From Paenalicyclobacillus ferrooxydans (GTDB taxonomy: Bacteria > Bacillota > Bacilli > Alicyclobacillales > Alicyclobacillaceae), in assembly GCF_001399675.1 (NCBI RefSeq), contig NZ_LJCO01000085.1:46691-110690 (forward strand): a stretch of 64,000 nt of DNA, read 5' to 3'. Numbering within the stretch: the stretch's first letter is position 1; every line of letters begins with the position of its first letter. Of this stretch, positions 24,621-31,381 are shown piece by piece. The notes under the pieces are model-generated. The model was given only the letters and a program-made list of their open reading frames with translations, was not told where the DNA came from and ran no database searches. The position numbers and the translations under genes are program-made.

Positions 24621-25913
24621 ATGAAGGCCATCGATACCGCCTCCGTCATAGACAAGTCCATAGCTGCAGCCTTCCGCAACGACGGTATTGAAGCTGTATT
24701 CGGATATCTCGGTCCGTGGAGCAAATGTCTGACACCTGCGCGTCTGCAAATCTTACGAGACGCAGGCTATTTCATTGGATTCTTCTTCGAGGACGATCCG
24801 ACATATGCGAAGTACTTCAGCCTATCTCAAGGTCAGGCGGACGCAAATGTAGCCATTCGACACGCTGAGGCGCTTGGTGTTCCGCACGGTACCGGCATCT
24901 GCTATACGGTGGACTACGATGCGCAAACCGGTGATATTCCGTCTATTTGTGCTTACCTTGCGGGTGTGAAACATGCGACAACCGGAAAATACAGAGTCGG
25001 ACTGTACGCCAAAGCGAGCATTCTCCAAGCACTGCGGGATGAAGTGGACTACCTCATCGAGCCGTCAGCCTGGGCAAATGGCGCACAGGTTACGGGTGTC
25101 GCGGCTTATCAGAACAGCGTGAGCGTGGCACGCCACGGGATCTCCGTGGATATCGATGATGTCTACGAACCGTCAATTCTCTGGACACCGCCAAACAAAG
25201 GAGGGAATGCGTTGACCGCACTCAAGATTCAGATCAACGGACAACCGCAAGAAGACGGCATACAGGTCCAAGTCGGCAATGACTACGTAACTTATGTTCC
25301 GCTCACCGTGTTCATCAAGAACGGGATCCCAGTCGAGCAAGTAGGGGACAAGTACATCGCGCATGGGGTCACGTACACAGCAGAAACAAACGCAGCTCTG
25401 GAACCGTTCCTGCCGTGGACTGCTCTCGGTGTCGGTGTGATTCCCAAGAAGATAGCAGACGGTTGGAACTTTGTGATTCCGATAGATGTACCAGCGTCTT
25501 CATCTTCTTCTGTTCCATCGATCATCAACGGTCAGGAGGTCGTTGACGTCATTGAGGGAACGGTCAATCCATCTGATGGAAAGTTCTACTTCCCTGCGAA
25601 ACTCAACGGTGTAGCAGTCGATGTCGTGCTCGACACTGGGGCTCTGAGGCTCGAAGTAACGGAACAAGTCGGACAGGATGCAAACCTGCCGAACGATGGT
25701 CCCGCATATCTCGGAGGTGTGGGCGGCTCAGGGCAAGCCGGATACAGCAGCACAGGTACGCTCGGAGTCGGAACAAAGACGTTTCCGAATACGCCGATCT
25801 ATGTTGTGGGGTCGGTGTTTAACTTGCTCGGGAGCACTTTCCTGAACGACAACGGTCTTGACCTGCTGCTGAGCTACTCGACGAACAAGGCGTATTTCTT
25901 GAAGCGCAACTAA
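24621..25913 (+). CDS. Endolysin-like DUF1906 glycosidase domain fused to a retropepsin-like domain
   Basis: 430 aa from ATG 24621 after GGAGAGGGAG. Residues 1-195 match the DUF1906/Rv2525c-like TIM-barrel domain of phage lysins (IEAVFGYLGPWSKCLTPARL, QILRDAGYFIGFFFEDD, GICYTVDYD, YRVGLYAK). Residues about 200-290 look like a stalk (YVPLTVFIKNGIPVEQVG). A Ser run follows. Residues about 305-430 carry the hallmarks of a retroviral-type aspartyl protease: FPAKLNGVAVDVVLDTGAL with the DTGA at 338-341, a glycine-rich flap-like segment, and NLLGSTFL at 401-408. I know of no such fusion in lysins. Substrate unknown; the protease may process the lysin or another protein. Confidence 0.75.
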   Translation: MKAIDTASVIDKSIAAAFRNDGIEAVFGYLGPWSKCLTPARLQILRDAGYFIGFFFEDDPTYAKYFSLSQGQADANVAIRHAEALGVPHGTGICYTVDYDAQTGDIPSICAYLAGVKHATTGKYRVGLYAKASILQALRDEVDYLIEPSAWANGAQVTGVAAYQNSVSVARHGISVDIDDVYEPSILWTPPNKGGNALTALKIQINGQPQEDGIQVQVGNDYVTYVPLTVFIKNGIPVEQVGDKYIAHGVTYTAETNAALEPFLPWTALGVGVIPKKIADGWNFVIPIDVPASSSSSVPSIINGQEVVDVIEGTVNPSDGKFYFPAKLNGVAVDVVLDTGALRLEVTEQVGQDANLPNDGPAYLGGVGGSGQAGYSSTGTLGVGTKTFPNTPIYVVGSVFNLLGSTFLNDNGLDLLLSYSTNKAYFLKRN

Positions 25914-25936
25914 CCTTTTGAGGAGTGTGAATAAGG

Positions 25937-26494
25937 ATGTGGAATCAATTGGACTGGACTACTGTATCGACTGGTGTTGGTGTGGTATTGGCCGTTGGGG
26001 TGTGGGGAGAAAAACGATGGACAGCTATCAAGAAGGCTGATCCGCAACTTGTTAAGGAGCTACCGAAGGCCGTTGTGAGGGCTGCCGACGGTGTCGGATC
26101 ATTCTTTGTCAACGTTGCCAAGATGCCCATGTTTGCAGGTCTTGCTGCCAAGGGTGAACTGCAAGCGCACCATATCGAGCAGCATCTGATGGATACACAC
26201 CTGGCGCTCGCAGCGGCGAAGGCAGTTGGCGTGTTCAACTCGGCGCTCAATGTCACAGTAGACAAGTTGAGCGCAACACAGCGGACAGACATCATCGAAT
26301 TTGTACGGAGCGAACTCAAGAAGGTCGGAGTCGACAAGACTGACGCTGAAATTGTTCAGGCGTTGAAAGCTGCGCAGGCTGAGTTTGAAAACATCGAGAA
26401 GACGGTCGTGCCCGTGGTTCAGCAGCATGACGCGGCGGTACAGGCTTGGTCCGCTACCGATACAAAGCCAGCAGACGCACAGCCGGTTGCTTAA
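25937..26494 (+). CDS. Phage holin, LLH family-like
   Basis: 185 aa, ATG 25937. One N-terminal membrane helix (WTTVSTGVGVVLAVGVWGEK), then a long helical cytoplasmic part (DPQLVKELPKAVVRAADGVG, KAVGVFNSALNVTVDKLSAT, VRSELKKVGVDKTDAEIV). This matches the layout of the LLH holin family (phage_holin_6_1). It follows the endolysin as expected and is closed by a bidirectional terminator. Confidence 0.68.
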   Translation: MWNQLDWTTVSTGVGVVLAVGVWGEKRWTAIKKADPQLVKELPKAVVRAADGVGSFFVNVAKMPMFAGLAAKGELQAHHIEQHLMDTHLALAAAKAVGVFNSALNVTVDKLSATQRTDIIEFVRSELKKVGVDKTDAEIVQALKAAQAEFENIEKTVVPVVQQHDAAVQAWSATDTKPADAQPVA

Positions 26495-26509
26495 TCCTAA
26501 ACGGATATG

Positions 26510-26543
26510 AAAAGCCCAAGGCGTTAGTGGCCGCGGGCTTTTT
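26510..26543. terminator. Bidirectional terminator between holin and XRE regulator
   Basis: AAAAGCCC (26510-26517) pairs with GGGCTTTT (26535-26542), with a short inner GGC/GCC pairing. It is A/T-flanked on both sides and can end the rightward lysis transcript and the leftward regulator transcript, whose stop lies within it. Confidence 0.75.
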
Positions 26544-26736
26544 CTTCGTCGTCGGGCCAAATTTCTTCAATTGGCACCCCAAGTGCTTTCGATATCGCCC
26601 GAGCGCTTTTTAATGTAGGTTCGCTCTTGTGGTTACACAACGAACTCATGGCTGCGTGAGATATCCCAGTTTGTTCTTCGAGCCATTTCTGCTTGATGCC
26701 TCGACTCTTGAGAATGTCCTTCAGTTTCGACTCCAT
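26524..26736 (-). CDS. XRE-family helix-turn-helix regulator
   Basis: 70 aa. ATG at 26736 has GGAGAG 6 bases upstream; a TTG at 26754 would add six residues. Reads MESKLKDILKSRGIKQKWLE, QTGISHAAMSSLCNHKSEPT, then ARAISKALGVPIEEIW: a complete single-domain Cro/CI-type fold with nothing after it. It is the only leftward gene of the prophage in the window. An AT-rich palindrome upstream could be its operator. Possible roles are control of the adjacent rightward pair or lysogeny control. Confidence 0.85.
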   Translation of the reverse strand: MESKLKDILKSRGIKQKWLEEQTGISHAAMSSLCNHKSEPTLKSARAISKALGVPIEEIWPDDEEKARGH

Positions 26737-26755
26737 GTATCGCTCTCCATACAAA

Positions 26756-26782
26756 AAAGTTTATAGGACAAGATATAACTTT
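26756..26782. promoter_or_regulatory. Palindrome, candidate operator of the XRE regulator
   Basis: AAAGTTTATA (26756-26765) and TATAACTTT (26774-26782) form an imperfect inverted repeat around GGACAAGA, 20 bases upstream of the regulator's start and in the divergent region. Placement and symmetry suit a repressor dimer. Binding is inferred. Confidence 0.45.
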
Positions 26783-26833
26783 GGTCATCTGCCCATACTC
26801 TTTATCGTCCGGAGTGGAACTCAGTGGCACTGG

Positions 26834-26877
26834 GGCAGAGGGGCACCTCCCTCGTGCTTAAAAGTTGCCCCTCTGCC
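26834..26877. repeat. Perfect 12-bp inverted repeat in divergent region
   Basis: GGCAGAGGGGCA (26834-26845) and TGCCCCTCTGCC (26866-26877) form a perfect stem with a 20-base loop; flanking AGTGG/CCACT-like bases extend it. It lies about 36 bases before the first possible start of the rightward pair. It could be a strong leader hairpin, a protein site, or a terminator without a U-run. Confidence 0.55.
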
Positions 26878-26921
26878 ACTCGGTGGCGGACTTATTCCTT
26901 CCATAAGGAGTGATGGTTCAC

Positions 26922-27386
26922 ATGATGAGGAACAGGGCAGACAAGAAACGGAAAGTATCACCGTATGTACCACAGTATATCAGGGGGCATGTCCACGAGG
27001 TGGCGAAACACCTGCGACAGTCCGATGGGGAAACGGGAACGAAGCTCGTCCTTGCTACGCTCAACGATTTCCCTACGTTGAATCGACTAGCACCCTACAT
27101 GTGGCGTGACTATGCACATGGAACCCATGCATGGATTGGCCACCGGCAACATGAAAACTTGGAGAGGGTAGTCAACCCGGTAGGAGCCGTGATGGAACGG
27201 TTAACAATGAGGTTCCTCGAAGATGATTGGGCATCGTTGGACGCGCTTGGATTCGCCTTTGGTCGGCCAGTGGCACATGCAGCTGCTGCACTGCTCCGAT
27301 ACGCACATGATTATCCCCGTCTCACCATGATGGTTGCTCCGAACTTTCGGCCTCCGAGCCCATACCAATTAGATAGGATGGGATGA
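26922..27386 (+). CDS. Hypothetical prophage protein (154 aa)
   Basis: Starts possible at GTG 26910 and ATG 26913, 26922 or 26925 behind AAGGAG (26905-26910); 26922 is preferred for spacing. The product is basic at the start (MRNRADKKRKVSPYVPQYIR) and then helical (GTKLVLATLNDFPTLNRLAP, MERLTMRFLEDDWAS). No family recognised. It lies between the XRE regulator and the attachment site, where phages often carry genes expressed in the lysogen. Confidence 0.55.
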   Translation: MMRNRADKKRKVSPYVPQYIRGHVHEVAKHLRQSDGETGTKLVLATLNDFPTLNRLAPYMWRDYAHGTHAWIGHRQHENLERVVNPVGAVMERLTMRFLEDDWASLDALGFAFGRPVAHAAAALLRYAHDYPRLTMMVAPNFRPPSPYQLDRMG

Positions 27387-27640
27387 GTGTGAGTTGGTGG
27401 AACGAAGCAGTGATTGGTGTGCCACGCGTAACATGGAAGAAAATTGAGGACTTGGTCGATGAGGTTTACTACATGGAACAGGGTGACGAATTGGAGAGCC
27501 ACGAGCGCAGAGACTTGGCCGAGCGACTTGCAGTGCACATCCTCGAGGAGTATGTGCAGCAGTATTTTGGAGAATCGGCAAAGGTAGCTGCTGAGATGTT
27601 TCGGCAGCGTCGTCGAGAGCGTCAAAAGTTCCTCGGATGA
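27383..27640 (+). CDS. Hypothetical prophage protein (85 aa)
   Basis: 85 aa; ATG 27383 overlaps the previous stop (ATGA), so the two are coupled. Helical and charged (KKIEDLVDEVYYMEQGDELE, HILEEYVQQYF, RQRRRERQKFLG). No family recognised. It is the last gene before the tRNA-Leu attachment site; the pair may be a two-gene unit, for example an exclusion or toxin-like system, but nothing in the sequence proves that. Confidence 0.5.
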   Translation: MSVSWWNEAVIGVPRVTWKKIEDLVDEVYYMEQGDELESHERRDLAERLAVHILEEYVQQYFGESAKVAAEMFRQRRRERQKFLG

Positions 27641-27696
27641 GCGTCCGAAAAAGTTTGATTAGAAGATGAATAGAAAAACGCGTCTGATAAGAAGAA

Positions 27697-27727
27697 AAGG
27701 GACCTCGGAAAAATCCCGAAATCCCTT
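27697..27727 (-). terminator. Terminator downstream of tRNA-Leu (minus strand)
   Basis: On the minus strand, AAGGGATTTCGGG pairs with CCGAGGTCCCTT around a short loop, and the following bases are TTTTC. It lies just beyond the tRNA 3' end. If the prophage entered here, this sequence belongs to the phage side. Confidence 0.6.
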
Positions 27728-27735
27728 GTCGTTAT

Positions 27736-27825
27736 TGGTGCCGAGGACCGGACTTGAACCGGTACGGGGAGTTATCCCCGGCAGATTTTAAGTCTGCTGC
27801 GTCTGCCGATTCCGCCACCCCGGCA
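27736..27825 (-). tRNA. tRNA-Leu (anticodon TAA), probable prophage attachment site
   Basis: Reading the minus strand, TGCCGGGGTGGCGGAATCGG begins a class II tRNA with a long variable arm. The anticodon stem-loop reads GCAGACTTAAAATCTGC, giving anticodon TAA (Leu). The acceptor TGCCGGG pairs with CTCGGCA and CCA is encoded. Its 3' end points toward the prophage, as expected when a phage integrates into the tRNA 3' end and restores it. Confidence 0.95.
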
Positions 27826-27861
27826 TGATAAAACTCCCAATCAGCAGATTGCCGTGCGGTT

Positions 27862-27891
27862 AATATACCGCTGAAATGCCTCTCAAGTCAA
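27862..27891 (-). promoter_or_regulatory. Promoter of tRNA-Leu
   Basis: On the minus strand TTGACT (27891-27886) and TATATT (27867-27862) are 18 bases apart, about 37 bases upstream of the mature tRNA 5' end. Good sigma-A promoter. Confidence 0.7.
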
Positions 27892-27951
27892 GACAAGTGG
27901 CGTATTTGTTAAAACGAGTTCCATATTTAAGTAAGGTTTCTAACGAAACGT

Positions 27952-27980
27952 TTGAACGGGCTGTGTGGTCATAGTATATT
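27952..27980 (+). promoter_or_regulatory. Promoter of the ccm operon
   Basis: TTGAAC (27952-27957) and TATATT (27975-27980) with 17-base spacing, about 110 bases upstream of ccmH. It gives a leader of about 100 bases with possible pairing of the ribosome site. Confidence 0.7.
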
Positions 27981-27987
27981 GGAGGCA

Positions 27988-28083
27988 GATGTTGTGACAC
28001 GAACTTATTGGGTGAGGAAGCCTCCATCGTACGTCATACCTCACCTTGGTTTTCCTTGAGTTACGCGCAACATCCAAGGAGGC
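27988..28083 (+). promoter_or_regulatory. Structured leader of ccmH that can mask the ribosome site
   Basis: Three pairings can be seen: GATGTTG (27988-27994) with CAACATC (28068-28074); GGTGAGG (28011-28017) with CCTCACC (28039-28045); and either GCCTCC (28020-28025) with GGAGGC (28078-28083) or CCTTGG (28044-28049) with CCAAGG (28074-28079). The last two cover the AAGGAGG of ccmH and exclude parts of the others, as in a switching leader. Ligand or protein unknown. Confidence 0.4.
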
Positions 28084-28088
28084 ATGGT

Positions 28089-28595
28089 ATGTCAAAACCA
28101 TCAAAGGCTTCTGCCAAGGGTCCCGTCTGGATTGCTGTTATCGTAGTTATCATTTTGCTTCTTATTGGTTTTGGGATCCGGGCCGTAGGCGAGGCCGAAT
28201 ATAACCATTTAGCACCTGCAGAGAAAGTCGATGTCATTTGTGAGGATCTTCGTGCACCTGGGGACCCATCGACAGTGGCCAACTCCAGTCTCGGATTGGC
28301 ATTCGAGATCCGTCAACAGGTGGCTGTTGACGTTGAACGGGGAATGTCGAAAAATCAAATCTTGGATGCAATGGTCACAAAATATGGGGACAGCGTCTTA
28401 GCCGTGCCGCGTTTCAGAGGCTTCGGCCTGCTGACTTGGTTTGCGCCCCTTGTTGTGGCAGTGTTGGTCATGTGGGGGATTTTTAGGTTTATTCGCCGTT
28501 CGGCAGGTGCGAGAAGTGAGCGTGATCACACGGAAAGCCAACAGGAGTTTTCTGAAGCTCCACGTGTCAGGTCGAGATTAAAAGATTACCTGTAG
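28089..28595 (+). CDS. ccmH: CcmH-like cytochrome c biogenesis protein lacking CxxC
   Basis: 168 aa, ATG 28089 six bases after AAGGAGG. N-terminal membrane helix (VWIAVIVVIILLLIGFGIRA), an outside domain, C-terminal helix (LLTWFAPLVVAVLVMWGIFR). The domain keeps CcmH features: AFEIRQQVAVDVERGMSKNQ, ILDAMVTKYGDSVLAVP. Where CcmH normally has LRCPVCQ, this protein reads VICEDLRAPGD: a single Cys, so the apocytochrome thiol reduction step cannot work in the usual way. First gene of the ccm operon. Confidence 0.78.
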   Translation: MSKPSKASAKGPVWIAVIVVIILLLIGFGIRAVGEAEYNHLAPAEKVDVICEDLRAPGDPSTVANSSLGLAFEIRQQVAVDVERGMSKNQILDAMVTKYGDSVLAVPRFRGFGLLTWFAPLVVAVLVMWGIFRFIRRSAGARSERDHTESQQEFSEAPRVRSRLKDYL

Positions 28596-28701
28596 TTTTT
28601 ATCGTATTGTCTTGTTGCTGTCAATCTAGATGCTGTGGAAACTTGTGCGCTAAGACAGCCACAGGCGTAGGGTAGAGTTCTGTTGGAAAGGCGTGACTGT
28701 A

Positions 28702-29118
28702 ATGACCACTCGCACCAAAATGGTGATAGCGCTTGTTGTCGTGGTCGGTGTAATAGGGATGTTAGTACGCACTGCAGTTACTCATGCGAGTACGTACTAT
28801 GTGACAGTAAATGAGTTCTTTCAAGAGTCGCCTGCCGCACAGCACGACCCCACAACGATCAGCGGAGAAATCATCGGATCGTCCGTTCAGTGGAACCCAG
28901 AAACCAGTATGCTGAAGTTTGATGTGCAAGACAAGAGCGGCGGCAAGACTTTGCCGGTTGTGTATCACGGAGCCAAGCCGGACGATTTCACAGATAACTG
29001 GCCGGTGATTGTAACAGGACAAATGCAGTCGGATGGGAGTTTCCTTGCCTCCAAGTTGCTTATTAAATGCCCGTCCAAGTACGAAGCGGCAAATCAGACT
29101 GGAAATTCAGCGAGGTAA
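28702..29118 (+). CDS. ccmE: Heme chaperone CcmE, Cys (CxxxY) variant
   Basis: 138 aa, ATG 28702 (GTG 28693 in frame is an alternative). One N-terminal membrane anchor (MVIALVVVVGVIGMLVRTAV), then the OB-fold: YYVTVNEFF, ISGEIIGSSVQWNPETSMLK, KTLPVVYHGAKPDDFTDNWP, VIVTGQMQSDGSFLASKLLI. The heme-binding motif is KCPSKY, that is CxxxY, where most bacteria have HxxxY. The Cys form is known from archaea and Desulfovibrio. It carries heme from CcmABCD to CcmF. Confidence 0.88.
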   Translation: MTTRTKMVIALVVVVGVIGMLVRTAVTHASTYYVTVNEFFQESPAAQHDPTTISGEIIGSSVQWNPETSMLKFDVQDKSGGKTLPVVYHGAKPDDFTDNWPVIVTGQMQSDGSFLASKLLIKCPSKYEAANQTGNSAR

Positions 29119-29170
29119 CACCGTACACATCGTCGGACGGACGCAATATGCATTGCCAGGAGGTCTATGA

Positions 29171-31381
29171 TTGCTGATCGGTATTCTTGGAGAGTTGTTA
29201 CTACGGGCACTGTTCGCCGTTACGGCGCTCAGTGTCATCGTTCATATTGGTGCGATTTGGACGGGCCGTTCCGTTTGGCGTCGCCTTAGCCGGGTCTCGA
29301 TGGCGGTGCAGTTTGCCTGCGTCGCTTTGTCATCTGTCGGTTTACTGTACTTATTAATTACGACGAATCTGAATTTTTCCTACGTAGTTGACTACACCAG
29401 TCGCGGGCTCCCCTTGGTGTACCGTATCGCGGCTTTCTGGGGTGGAGATGCAGGATCACTTTTGTTCTGGTCGCTGGTCTTAACGCTCTATGGCATGGTG
29501 GTTTCGTTCTCGAGGCACGAGGACAGCGACCGTATGTTGCCGGTCGTTTCTCTGATTGTGACCCTTGTGACACTTTTTTACGTGATCGTCATGAATGTCG
29601 GCGCAAATCCGTTTGATCGGTTACCACACCCGGCGGCCATGGGCAACGGTCTCAATCCGCTGTTGCAAAACCCGGGTATGACGGTACACCCGGTCAACGT
29701 GTATTTGGGCTATATTGGCTTCACGATTCCCTTTGCTTATGCGGTGGCCGGACTTGTCCTGAACAAAACCGATGCCACGTGGCTGCGCGTCACACGCCGC
29801 TGGACACTTGTATCGTGGCTGTTTCTCGGCATTGGTATTATCTACGGTGCGCACTGGTCATACGAGGAACTGGGGTGGGGCGGATATTGGGCATGGGATC
29901 CGGTTGAAAATGCTGCCTTGCTGCCCTGGTTGACTGCTACAGCATTCCTTCACTCGTCGATTGTTCAGGAGCGCAAAGGCATGCTGAAAGCATGGAACGT
30001 CGTCCTCGTCACGTTAACCTACTTTCTTTCGCTGCTTGGGACATACCTGGTTCGCAGCGGCGTATTGTGGAGCATTCACGCGTTTGCAAACGGGACGCTC
30101 GGCCAGTACTACCTGACCTTCATGGCCATTATTTTTGTCTTCACAGTGACGCTCATTATCCTGCGTTGGCCTGCACTCCGTGCAGAACGTCAGTTTGAGG
30201 CTGTGGTCTCCAAAGAGTCCGCCTTTATGCTAAACAACGTGCTGTTCCTTGGGGCGACCTTCGCTATTTTGTGGGGCACGGTGTTTCCGATTGTGTCCGA
30301 AGCTGTCACGGGTCATCAGATGATGGTTTCTGCACCGTTTTACAATGCCGTCAACCTGCCGCTCGCCGTCTGTATCATTCTACTGATGGCTATTGGTCCG
30401 TTTGTGGCATGGCGCCGGTCTTCACTTGCTAAGGTACTCAAGTCTATCTGGCTGCCGCTCGTTATTGCAGTTGTGTTGGGACTTGGGGCGACCTTGTGGT
30501 TGAGTAAGATGTATACAGCACCGACCACCTTGGCGACAACGGGGTTGATTGCAGCCTTCTTTGCTGTCCTTACCGTTGTATTTGAATATGTGGAGTCGAT
30601 CCGTGCAAGGATGGTCTTGACTGAAGAAGGATGGCTGGTGTGTTTTCTGCGTCTGCTCGATAGAAACCGCCGCCGTTTTGGAGGATACATTGTCCACTTG
30701 GCTCTCGCGGTGATCGCGCTGGGGATTGTCGGTTCGGGCTCGTACCATATTCAGAACCAACAGATCATGTCGGTCGGGGATACTGCCACTATCGGATCGT
30801 ACCAGGCAAAATTTGTTGGCATGGGCGTGTCTCAAGGGGCTGGCGGTGAAACTCGGACCATGTACGCCAATCTTATTGTTTCCCGCGGGGGACACACCAT
30901 CGGCGTATTGCGTCCCTCGGCCACTTTCTACGAGAATGGCGATTCTCCGACGACTAACGTAGCCCTCTTCTCGCGTCCGATGCGCGATCTTTACGTAGTG
31001 ATGCTGGGAACTGCGCCTGGCAACAAGGCCATCTTTGACCTGCACGTCAATCCGATGGTGCAGTTTATCTGGTACGGTGCGTATCTGTTCATTCTCGGGA
31101 CGCTCGTGAGTTTGTGGCCGGAAAGAAAGCCCGCTAAGCGGCGTGCTGAAGTTGGCGTCTTCGTCGACAACTTATACGAGGACCTTGCGGACCTTGAGTA
31201 CGATCACCGCATGGGTAAGGTTGACGAGGCAGATTACAAGAGGCAGAAAGCCGAGTTGCAGCAGAAAATTACTGAAGCGGAGGAAACGCGCCGCACCATG
31301 CTTGAACGCATGGAACGGGAACTCGCCGAGGAGACCCGCAAGCTGCCCGGGACAAAGGCGACGGGGGGTGCATCCTCTTGA
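29171..31381 (+). CDS. ccmF: Cytochrome c heme lyase CcmF with CcmI-like tail
   Basis: 736 aa from TTG 29171, 7 bases after AGGAGG. Multi-spanning membrane protein with the WWD signature GAHWSYEELGWGGYWAWDPV, ENAALLPWLTATAFLHS (about 220-258) and downstream conserved His and GTYLVRSGVLWSIHAF. It joins heme to the apocytochrome. After the last membrane helix, residues about 665-725 read LADLEYDHRMGKVDEADYKR and continue as a coiled coil. This resembles the N-terminal cytoplasmic stretch of CcmI (LEFDxxxGKLxxxDY), so CcmI function may be fused here. Confidence 0.92.
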   Translation: MLIGILGELLLRALFAVTALSVIVHIGAIWTGRSVWRRLSRVSMAVQFACVALSSVGLLYLLITTNLNFSYVVDYTSRGLPLVYRIAAFWGGDAGSLLFWSLVLTLYGMVVSFSRHEDSDRMLPVVSLIVTLVTLFYVIVMNVGANPFDRLPHPAAMGNGLNPLLQNPGMTVHPVNVYLGYIGFTIPFAYAVAGLVLNKTDATWLRVTRRWTLVSWLFLGIGIIYGAHWSYEELGWGGYWAWDPVENAALLPWLTATAFLHSSIVQERKGMLKAWNVVLVTLTYFLSLLGTYLVRSGVLWSIHAFANGTLGQYYLTFMAIIFVFTVTLIILRWPALRAERQFEAVVSKESAFMLNNVLFLGATFAILWGTVFPIVSEAVTGHQMMVSAPFYNAVNLPLAVCIILLMAIGPFVAWRRSSLAKVLKSIWLPLVIAVVLGLGATLWLSKMYTAPTTLATTGLIAAFFAVLTVVFEYVESIRARMVLTEEGWLVCFLRLLDRNRRRFGGYIVHLALAVIALGIVGSGSYHIQNQQIMSVGDTATIGSYQAKFVGMGVSQGAGGETRTMYANLIVSRGGHTIGVLRPSATFYENGDSPTTNVALFSRPMRDLYVVMLGTAPGNKAIFDLHVNPMVQFIWYGAYLFILGTLVSLWPERKPAKRRAEVGVFVDNLYEDLADLEYDHRMGKVDEADYKRQKAELQQKITEAEETRRTMLERMERELAEETRKLPGTKATGGASS

